DNA of 64,000 bases from Streptomyces corallincola. Its GTDB lineage: Bacteria > Actinomycetota > Actinomycetes > Streptomycetales > Streptomycetaceae. The stretch spans positions 186,001 through 250,000 of the forward strand of contig NZ_JAHRXF010000002.1 in NCBI RefSeq assembly GCF_019104725.1, given 5' to 3'. Below are positions 9,853 to 16,467 of this stretch, piece by piece. The notes under the pieces were generated by a model. That model saw nothing but the letters and a program-made list of their open reading frames with translations, was not told the origin of the DNA and searched no databases. The stretch's first letter is position 1, and each line of letters starts with the position of its first letter. Position numbers and translations under genes: made by a program.

Positions 9853-10587
9853 GTGGACCGCACCCCGACGGGCGCGGCGGTGCCCGCGAACGCACTCGAC
9901 GCCGTCCCCGGACAGCGCGGCGGCCCCGCCCGCCCCGCGTCCATACCGCGCCCGCGCCAGGTCTTCCGCCCCCGCCACCTGCTCCCCACGCCCGCCGGTA
10001 CGCCCTTCACCTTCGGCTACGGCGCCCTCCTCGCCGTCACCTCCGCCTTCGCGTCGTACGCGCCCCCCGCGCTGACGCACGCGCTGTACCAGGCGTCCTC
10101 CACCGACGCGGCGCACCTCTTGAGGGCCCCGGTGCCGGTCCTGGTGGCCAGCGCCCTGTGGGTCGCGGGCGGGGTGTTCTCCCCGTTCACCGCGGCCTTC
10201 GTCCTCGCGCTGACCGCCCTGGAGCGCCGGGTGGGCGCGGCTCGCGCCTTCGGTGTCTTCCTCGCGGGCCACGTCCTGGCCACCCTCGCCACGGAACTCC
10301 CGGTGGGCGGCGCCGTGTTGCTGGGGGACCTCCCGCCGACCTCCCTCCACCGCCTCGACTACGGCATCAGCTTCGGCGTGGCCGCGGTGGTGGCCGCCCT
10401 CTGCGGCCTCCTCCGGCCCCGGTACGGCTACCCGCTGCTGGCCCTCGTCGCGGCCTTCCTCCTCCACAACCTCCTCACCCACCCCGACCCCATGACCAAC
10501 TGGGGCCACCTGATCGCCCTCACCATCGGCACGAGGACGTGGCGCCCCCTGCGGGAAGTCTCCGGCGGTCCGGCACGTTCCCGTTGA
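9853..10587 (+). CDS. Rhomboid-like multi-pass membrane protein
   Basis: 244 residues with about six hydrophobic segments after a basic, proline-rich N-terminus (GRPRQVFRPRHLL-like). The motif DYGISFG resembles the rhomboid GxSx serine loop and NWGHLIALTIG resembles the helix carrying the catalytic histidine, so a Ser/His dyad is possible. GTG at 9853 is supported by GGAAGGAG nine bases upstream. The family is annotated 'rhomboid-like' in streptomycetes; protease activity is not shown. It stands alone before lon. Confidence 0.7.
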   Translation: MDRTPTGAAVPANALDAVPGQRGGPARPASIPRPRQVFRPRHLLPTPAGTPFTFGYGALLAVTSAFASYAPPALTHALYQASSTDAAHLLRAPVPVLVASALWVAGGVFSPFTAAFVLALTALERRVGAARAFGVFLAGHVLATLATELPVGGAVLLGDLPPTSLHRLDYGISFGVAAVVAALCGLLRPRYGYPLLALVAAFLLHNLLTHPDPMTNWGHLIALTIGTRTWRPLREVSGGPARSR

Positions 10588-10637
10588 ACGGAGCCGCGCA
10601 GAGGAGGACGAGGAGGCGCGACGCGGCACCGGGCACC

Positions 10638-10728
10638 AGGGGCGCGGGGAACCGCGCGACCGGCCACGACGAACCCGCGCGCGACAACGAGCCGTACACC
10701 CTGAAGGGGCGCGGGGAACCGCGCGACC
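10638..10728 (+). repeat. Pair of identical 24-bp direct repeats (Streptomyces intergenic repeat)
   Basis: The same 24 bases occur at 10638-10661 and 10705-10728, 67 bp apart; both begin AGGGGCGCGGGGAACC and end GCGCGACC. The core matches a very common Streptomyces intergenic motif as I remember it. They lie in the 290-bp gap between the rhomboid-like gene and lon, upstream of the HAIR site. No function is known to me. Confidence 0.75.
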
Positions 10729-10835
10729 GACTCGGGCGGCCCCGCACCGAGACGCTCCGACCAGCCACGACGCATCGCTCCCCGGTGATCGCTCACAGCG
10801 AACACGAACTCGGGAACACCTACGGCCTCCGATGA

Positions 10836-10856
10836 GTTGAGTCGGCATAGCTCAAC
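10836..10856. promoter_or_regulatory. HAIR-like HspR operator upstream of lon
   Basis: GTTGAGT (10836-10842), seven bases, then GCTCAAC (10850-10856). This matches the HspR-associated inverted repeat CTTGAGT-N7-ACTCAAG with small changes at the outer and inner bases. It sits 21 bp before the lon ATG. HspR control of lon is established in Streptomyces, so heat induction by derepression is expected. Confidence 0.85.
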
Positions 10857-10877
10857 TTCACTGCCATAGGGGAGAAC

Positions 10878-13298
10878 ATGACTACTGAGTCCACGGCGTC
10901 CACGCTCATCCTGCCGGTGCTGCCGCTCGACGACGAGGTCGTGCTGCCCGGCATGGTGGTCCCACTGGACCTGAGCGACACCGAGGTCCGCGCCGCGGTG
11001 GAGGCGGCACAGGCGGCCACCCGCTCGGAACCCGGCAAGCCCCGCGTCCTGCTGGTCCCGCGCATCGACGGCACCTACGCCAGGACAGGCGTCCTCGGCA
11101 CCGTCGAGCAGGTCGGCCGACTCGCCGACGGCGACCCCGGCGCCCTGATCAGGGGCCGCGCCCGCGTCCGTATCGGCTCCGGCACCACTGGCCCCGGCGC
11201 GGCGCTGTGGGTCGAGGGCACGCGGGTGGACGAGACCGTGCCGGACCCGCTGCCCGGCCAGATCGCGGAACTGGCCAAGGAGTACAAGGCCCTGGCCGTC
11301 AGCTGGCTGCGCAAGCGCGGCGCCTGGCAGATCGTGGACCGCGTGCAGGCCATCGAGGACGTCGCGGCCCTCGCCGACAACTCGGGCTACTCACCGTTCC
11401 TGACCACCGAGCAGAAGGTCGAACTGCTGGAGACCTCCGACCCGGTGGCCCGGCTGAAGCTCGCCGCGCAGCAGCTCCGCGACCACCTCGCGGAGCAGGA
11501 CGTGGCGGAGACCATCGCCAAGGACGTGCAGGAGGGCGTGGACAAACAGCAGCGCGAGTTCCTGCTCCGCCGCCAGCTGGAGGCCGTCCGCAAGGAACTC
11601 CGCGAGCTGAACGGCGAGCGGGAGGGCGAGGAGTCGGACGACTACCGCGCCCGCGTGGAGGCCGCCGACCTCCCCGAGCAGGTCCGCGAGGCCGCGCTCA
11701 AGGAGGTCGAGAAGCTGGAGCGCTCCTCGGACCAGTCGCCCGAGGGCTCCTGGATCCGCACCTGGCTGGACACCGTCCTGGAGATGCCGTGGAACGAGCG
11801 GACCGAGGACGCGTACGACATCCAGGGCGCCCAGGCGGTCCTGGACGCGGAGCACTCGGGCCTCCAGGACGTCAAGGAACGCATCACCGAGTACCTGGCG
11901 GTGCGCAAGCGGCGTGGTGAGCGCGGGCTCGGCGTGATCGGCGGCCGTCGCGGCGGTGCCGTGCTCGCGCTGGTTGGCCCTCCTGGCGTCGGAAAGACCA
12001 GCCTTGGCCAGAGTGTCGCCCACGCGATGGGCCGGAAGTTCGTCCGGGTCGCCCTCGGCGGCGTACGGGACGAGGCGGAGGTGCGCGGACACCGGCGTAC
12101 GTACGTCGGAGCGCTGCCCGGCCGGATCGTCCGGGCCATCAAGGAGGCCGGGTCGATGAACCCGGTGGTCCTGCTGGACGAGATCGACAAGGTCGGCTCG
12201 GACTACCGGGGCGACCCGGCGGCGGCCCTGCTGGAGGTGCTGGACCCGGCGCAGAACCACACCTTCCGCGACCACTACCTGGAGGTCGAACTCGACCTGT
12301 CCGACGTGGTGTTCCTGGCCACGGCGAATGTCCTGGAGGCGATCCCGGAGGCGCTGGCCGACCGGATGGAGATCGTCCGGCTGGACGGCTACACCGAGGA
12401 CGAGAAGGTCGTCATCGCCCGTGACCACCTGCTCCCGCGCCAGCTGGAGCGGGCCGGGCTCGGCGGGGACGAGGTCGTGATCGAGGAGGACGCGCTGCGG
12501 CGGCTGGCGGGGGAGTACACCCGCGAGGCGGGCGTGCGCACCCTGGAGCGGGCGGTCGCCCGGCTGCTCCGCAAGATCGCGGCCCAGCACGAACTGGGCG
12601 AGCGCGAGCTGCCGTTCACCGTCGGCGCGGACGATCTGCGCGCGCTGATCGGGCGCCCGCACCACGTGCCGGAGTCGGCGCAGGACCCGGCCGAGCGCCG
12701 TACCGCCGTGCCGGGGGTGGCGACCGGGCTCGCGGTGACCGGAGCGGGCGGTGACGTCCTCTTCGTGGAGGCGTCGCTGGCCGACCCGGAGACGGGCGCG
12801 GCCGGTCTGACCCTGACCGGTCAGCTCGGTGACGTGATGAAGGAGTCGGCGCAGATCGCGCTGAGCTTCCTGCGCAGCCACGGCGCCGAACTGGAGCTGC
12901 CGGTCGCGGACCTGAGGGACCGGGGTGTGCACATCCACTTCCCGGCGGGCGCGGTCCCGAAGGACGGGCCGAGCGCGGGCGTCACCATGACGACGGCCCT
13001 CGCCTCGCTGCTCTCCGGGCGGCTGGTCCGCACGGACGTGGCGATGACCGGCGAGGTCTCGCTGACCGGCCGGGTGCTGCCCATCGGCGGGGTGAAGCAG
13101 AAGTTGCTCGCCGCCCACCGCGCCGGGGTGACCACCGTGATCATCCCCAAGCGCAACGAAGCGGACCTGGACGACGTCCCGGCCGAGGTGCTGGACGGAC
13201 TCGACGTCCACGCCGTGACCGACGTCCGCCAGGTCCTGGAGCTGGCCCTCGCGCCCGCCACGAGCGGCGCGGAGCCGGAGGTTCCGGCCGCGGCGTGA
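10878..13298 (+). CDS. lon: ATP-dependent protease Lon
   Basis: 806 residues, the usual Lon length. N-terminal substrate-binding domain (PVLPLDDEVVLPGMVVPLDL), AAA+ module with Walker A GPPGVGKTS near residue 365 and Walker B VVLLDEIDKVG, and the C-terminal peptidase domain with catalytic Ser699 in KDGPSAGV and Lys742 in GGVKQKLLAAHR. It degrades misfolded and regulatory proteins in the cytoplasm. AGGGGAG precedes the ATG. A HAIR operator directly upstream predicts HspR repression; a 13-bp hairpin ends the transcript. Confidence 0.98.
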   Translation: MTTESTASTLILPVLPLDDEVVLPGMVVPLDLSDTEVRAAVEAAQAATRSEPGKPRVLLVPRIDGTYARTGVLGTVEQVGRLADGDPGALIRGRARVRIGSGTTGPGAALWVEGTRVDETVPDPLPGQIAELAKEYKALAVSWLRKRGAWQIVDRVQAIEDVAALADNSGYSPFLTTEQKVELLETSDPVARLKLAAQQLRDHLAEQDVAETIAKDVQEGVDKQQREFLLRRQLEAVRKELRELNGEREGEESDDYRARVEAADLPEQVREAALKEVEKLERSSDQSPEGSWIRTWLDTVLEMPWNERTEDAYDIQGAQAVLDAEHSGLQDVKERITEYLAVRKRRGERGLGVIGGRRGGAVLALVGPPGVGKTSLGQSVAHAMGRKFVRVALGGVRDEAEVRGHRRTYVGALPGRIVRAIKEAGSMNPVVLLDEIDKVGSDYRGDPAAALLEVLDPAQNHTFRDHYLEVELDLSDVVFLATANVLEAIPEALADRMEIVRLDGYTEDEKVVIARDHLLPRQLERAGLGGDEVVIEEDALRRLAGEYTREAGVRTLERAVARLLRKIAAQHELGERELPFTVGADDLRALIGRPHHVPESAQDPAERRTAVPGVATGLAVTGAGGDVLFVEASLADPETGAAGLTLTGQLGDVMKESAQIALSFLRSHGAELELPVADLRDRGVHIHFPAGAVPKDGPSAGVTMTTALASLLSGRLVRTDVAMTGEVSLTGRVLPIGGVKQKLLAAHRAGVTTVIIPKRNEADLDDVPAEVLDGLDVHAVTDVRQVLELALAPATSGAEPEVPAAA

Positions 13299-13319
13299 CG
13301 GACGCGGCGGGACAGGGCG

Positions 13320-13351
13320 AGGCCCTGACCCCGTGAGGGGGGTCAGGGCCT
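13320..13351. terminator. Hairpin terminator after lon
   Basis: Perfect 13-bp stem AGGCCCTGACCCC (13320-13332) with its complement (13339-13351) and a 6-base loop. It lies between the convergent lon and lysozyme genes and may serve both. Confidence 0.85.
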
Positions 13352-13417
13352 CCGCCGTGCGCGCGGCGGCGACGCACGGCGGTCGGTGCGGCCACCGGCC
13401 GCGCCGCGTCGGGCCCG

Positions 13418-14245
13418 TCAGCCGTTGGCCAGGGCCTGGACGCGGTCCAGGGCGCCGTTGAACTTGTCGTGGTCGCCCACGGTCGGCCCGCTGGAGGTGT
13501 ACTGCCACATGGTCTGCACACCCCACCCGGCGGGCAGGGCGCCCACGGTGGAGGAGTAGCGGGCGATCCAGAGCGGGTTGGCCGCCGCGAAGCCGCCGTA
13601 GTTGCCGGTGCACTGGGTCCACCAGCTGGTCGCCGTGTAGATGACGGCGTCCCGGCCGGTACGGGCGCGGTAGGTGTTCAGGAAGTCCGCGATCCAGCTG
13701 ACCATCGCGGCGGGTGTCTTGCCGTAGCAGGCGTCGCCGTACGGGTTCCACTCGATGTCCAGCACGCCCGGCAGGGTCCGGCCGTCGCGGGACCAGCCGC
13801 CGCCGTGGTCCACGAAGTAGTTGGCCTGGACGGCACCGGTCGTGTTGTCCGGGGTGGCGAAGTGGTAGGAGCCCCGGATCATGCCCACGTTGTACGAGCC
13901 GTTGTACTGCTGTGCGAAGGAGGGGTTGGTGTAGTAGGTCCCCTCGGTGGCCTTGGTGTAGGCCCAGCGGACCCCGCTGTTCCACAGGGTGGCCCAGTCC
14001 ACGTTCCCCTGGTGGCCGGAGACGTCCACGCCCTCGGTCTGCGCGGCGCGGCCGGTGCGCGGGGTGCCGCCGTCACCGCCGTCGTGGGCGCGGACGCCGA
14101 TGCCGAGGTAGGCCGAACCGCGCGCGGGTGCGGTCGCCGCGTCGGCGGAGGCGAGCGGGAGGGCCAGGGAGAAGGCCGCGGTGAGGGCCGTGACCAGTAC
14201 GGAGAGGGAGCGCGCGGAGCGGTGACCGGGTCTGTGCACGGGCAT
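13418..14245 (-). CDS. Secreted GH25 lysozyme (muramidase)
   Basis: 275 residues. A signal peptide (basic RPGHRSARS, hydrophobic core, cleavage near ASADAA at about 36) predicts secretion. The GH25 fold shows GVDVSGHQGNVDW with Asp74 at the start and catalytic DIEW (Asp163, Glu165), followed by YTATSWWTQCTGNYGGF and MWQYTSSG. It resembles the cellosyl-type N,O-acetylmuramidases of Streptomyces that cleave the MurNAc-GlcNAc bond of peptidoglycan. ATG at 14245 follows GGAGG; a longer frame has no site. It is divergent from the MarR gene, with repeated CGTAG half-sites in between. Confidence 0.93.
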   Translation of the reverse strand: MPVHRPGHRSARSLSVLVTALTAAFSLALPLASADAATAPARGSAYLGIGVRAHDGGDGGTPRTGRAAQTEGVDVSGHQGNVDWATLWNSGVRWAYTKATEGTYYTNPSFAQQYNGSYNVGMIRGSYHFATPDNTTGAVQANYFVDHGGGWSRDGRTLPGVLDIEWNPYGDACYGKTPAAMVSWIADFLNTYRARTGRDAVIYTATSWWTQCTGNYGGFAAANPLWIARYSSTVGALPAGWGVQTMWQYTSSGPTVGDHDKFNGALDRVQALANG

Positions 14246-14325
14246 GGCGTGCCTCCGTCGAAAGTGGGGGGAGAAACCGGTTGATCGCTGGCGTGGGCAT
14301 GTCACAGTCACGCCGGGCAACGAAG

Positions 14326-14380
14326 CTACGCACGTAGACCACGGCGTGGGAAGGGGTCCGGACATCGCCGTTGGTCTACG
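14326..14380. promoter_or_regulatory. Inverted repeats between lysozyme and MarR genes
   Basis: CTACG-CA-CGTAG (14326-14337) is followed by an extended arm: CGTAGACCACGGCG (14333-14346) pairs with CGCCGTTGGTCTACG (14366-14380) with one bulged base. Three copies of the same half-site therefore lie in the 241-bp divergent interval. A MarR operator is a reasonable guess because the MarR gene is adjacent; a hairpin in the leader RNA is the alternative. Confidence 0.5.
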
Positions 14381-14486
14381 CCTGCGAAATACTGGCGGAG
14401 CTGCGGCTATGGCGGCAGCCGCCAGAAACTTTCAGGACCGCGAAACCGATCCTGCCAGGACCGCGAGACCGATCAGGGGAACCGAC

Positions 14487-14981
14487 GTGCACAGGGACGC
14501 AGACGGGGCCGGACAGCGCGTCGCAGGCCAGGGCGGGCCGGCCGGGGTGGACCAGGAATTCCTGGCGCTGGAACGCGAGTTGACCGTGCTGCTGCGGCGT
14601 GCCCGCGCCAGCCAGGGCGAGATGGCCCGCGAGGTCCACCCCGACCTGGAGTCCTCCGCGTACGGCCTGCTGATCCGGCTGGAGGAACTGGGCGGCCAGC
14701 GCGCCACCGCCCTCGCCGCCTACATCGGCGTCGGCAAGGCCACCATGTCCCGTCAGCTGCGCGCCCTGGAGGAGCTGGGCCTGATCGCCCGCGAGCCCGA
14801 CCCCGCCGACGGCCGCGCCTGGCTGGTCACCCTCACCGACGAGGGCCGCCACCGCGTCGGCACCGTCCGCGAGGCCCGCCGCGCCCGCTACGTCAGCCAG
14901 CTCGCCCACTGGAACCGCCGCGAGGTCGCCGAACTGGCCCGCCTGCTGCACGAGTTGAACGGTGTCGTCGAGAGGTCCTAG
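14487..14981 (+). CDS. MarR-family transcriptional regulator
   Basis: 164 residues with a MarR winged helix: EFLALERELTVLLRRARAS dimerisation helix, TALAAYIGVGKATMSRQLRALEELGLI recognition region and DPADGRAWLVTLTDEGRHRV wing. GTG at 14487 has AGGGG before it; an internal GTG is possible. It is divergent from the GH25 lysozyme gene. The TAG stop codon is the left edge of a palindromic element. Ligand and targets are unknown. Confidence 0.9.
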   Translation: MHRDADGAGQRVAGQGGPAGVDQEFLALERELTVLLRRARASQGEMAREVHPDLESSAYGLLIRLEELGGQRATALAAYIGVGKATMSRQLRALEELGLIAREPDPADGRAWLVTLTDEGRHRVGTVREARRARYVSQLAHWNRREVAELARLLHELNGVVERS

Positions 14982-15143
14982 TGCTGCGACCGGAAAGGTC
15001 CACCGGCTCGCGGCGCCCGGCACGGCACCTCGCCGCGTTGTCGCCTCTCCCGAGTACATCCAGTACGCGGGAGAGGCTCCGCCTTGCGATGCACCGCACC
15101 GGACGCCGCGAGCCTTCCGGCGAACCTTTCCGGTCACAGCACT
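14980..15143. repeat. 164-bp imperfect palindromic (MITE-like) element
   Basis: The left arm starting AGTGCTGCGACCGGAAAGGT (14980) is matched by a complementary right arm ending ACCTTTCCGGTCACAGCACT (15143). Inner blocks also pair: CTCGCGGCG with its complement, GCCTCTCCCG with CGGGAGAGGC, and GTAC...GTAC at the centre near 15062. The whole could fold into one long hairpin. Its first two bases are the last two of the MarR stop codon. A shorter relative lies at 37638-37703. No transposase is encoded. Confidence 0.8.
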
Positions 15144-15226
15144 GGCCGACGGCCGCCCCGCGCGCCCGGAGCCGTGGGGCCAGGAGTCGCGGCACCGGAG
15201 CCGTGCGGTCCGCGGCCCCCGGCCGC

Positions 15227-15289
15227 CCCGCGCGGCACCCCCCGCACGGCACCCCCGCGCGGCACCCCCCGCGCGGCACCCCCGCGCGG
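15227..15289 (+). repeat. Short tandem repeat of a 13-14 bp unit
   Basis: About five copies of CCCCGCGCGGCA with one or two bases of variation stand just 3' of the PP2C-like gene (which is on the minus strand). Together with the palindromic element it fills the 325-bp gap between the MarR and PP2C-like genes. Low-complexity expansion is the simplest reading. Confidence 0.6.
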
Positions 15290-15306
15290 ACCGGCCCCCG
15301 TACGCC

Positions 15307-16095
15307 TCACAGCTCCACGTACACCACCGACGCGTCGTCGTGCGTCTTGCTCCGGCGCAGGAACGCCCGCTCCTCCCGGTCCGCCGCCTCCCGTTCGCGC
15401 ACCCGGCGGACCAGGGCGGCGGCGCCCTCCTTGGCCACGAGGTCGAACAGGGCCGTCCAGTCGCCCTCGCGGAAGGTCTCGGTCCAGCGGGCCGCGCCGT
15501 CGGTGAGCGCGGTGAGCGCGGTGACGCGGGCGCGCGGGAGGGTCCCGGTGACCGCGCGCGCGGCGACCGAGGGATCGGCGGCGGCGGTGAAGAAGCCGCC
15601 CTCCCTGTTGCGCAGGTTCGCGTCGATCAGCGCGTCCGTGGCCAGCGCCGAGCGGGGCAGCCGGGCCAGCCGGTCGTCGAGCAGCGGGGTGACCGTGCCG
15701 TCGGGCGCCCGCACCAGCAGTGTGGAGTCCGACAGCACCAGATACTCCACGGCCTCGGCGGACCAGCGGGCCAGCACCACGGTTGCCTGCGGAGTGCGCG
15801 GGTGAGAAAGGTCACAGGTGTCCGCGTGGGCCGCCGCCGTGCGCTCCAGGGCCCGCCGGAGAATCTCCGGGAGCGTCAGATCCCGCTCGGAAACGGTCAG
15901 TTCGGTCAGCGCCCCGCCCAGCCGCGCGGTGAACCAGGGGACGGAATGCGGACAGCCGGTACCGTCACGCGGCGGGGTCACCCCGTCCAGCAGGACCACA
16001 CAACCGCCCTGCCCGTACGCGGGAACCCCGACACCGGCGAAGTCCTCGTTCGGGCGGTGCGGGTCGCCGGGCTCCGAAACGAGTTCCGTACGCAT
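15307..16095 (-). CDS. PP2C-like protein phosphatase
   Basis: 262 residues. It begins MRTELVSEPGDPHRPNEDFAG, like the PP2C N-terminus in which NED carries a metal-binding aspartate, continues with CVVLLDGVTPP (DG motif) and LSDSTLLV, and ends KTHDDASVVYVEL, the usual PP2C DD-containing C-terminus. Metal-binding motifs therefore appear largely kept, and a serine/threonine phosphatase activity is plausible. ATG at 16095 is preferred to a longer frame whose first 58 residues look non-conserved. It stands alone, divergent from cvnA. Confidence 0.75.
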   Translation of the reverse strand: MRTELVSEPGDPHRPNEDFAGVGVPAYGQGGCVVLLDGVTPPRDGTGCPHSVPWFTARLGGALTELTVSERDLTLPEILRRALERTAAAHADTCDLSHPRTPQATVVLARWSAEAVEYLVLSDSTLLVRAPDGTVTPLLDDRLARLPRSALATDALIDANLRNREGGFFTAAADPSVAARAVTGTLPRARVTALTALTDGAARWTETFREGDWTALFDLVAKEGAAALVRRVREREAADREERAFLRRSKTHDDASVVYVEL

Positions 16096-16467
16096 CCGGC
16101 CAGTCTGCACGACTGCGCCACGGGCCGCCGCGCACCCCCGCGACCGAACCGGAATCACCACGGCCGCGCAGGTCAGGAGCCGGGTTTGCGGCTCATTGGC
16201 GGGGTTCGGGAAGACGTGGCGGCGAATACTGCCAAAGCCTGCCCCGCGCGTCCAACCGGCCCACCGCACGGGACACGCGCACGCGCCGGAGGAACTTGCC
16301 CGCCAACTCCCCGCCGATGTTCACTCCTTCGGGTGGCCGGTCTTGCGATGCGCGACCACTGCCCACCGGCGCTGGGAGGGTCTGGAACCGTACGAACCGG
16401 GTGGACGCACCACTTGGCACCGAGACGACGGGGCACCATCCGGTCCCTCGGGTAAGCGACTTCAGGA
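16096..16467. other. Gene-free interval between the PP2C-like gene and cvnA
   Basis: 372 bp of divergent upstream sequence. It must hold promoters for both genes, but no -35/-10 pair, riboswitch or convincing inverted repeat stands out. Confidence 0.5.

Noticed and set aside
11391..13985. An 864-codon minus-strand frame over lon and the lysozyme
   Set aside because: It crosses a terminator and two real genes and is rich in Arg/His/Gln as expected for GC-driven antisense frames.
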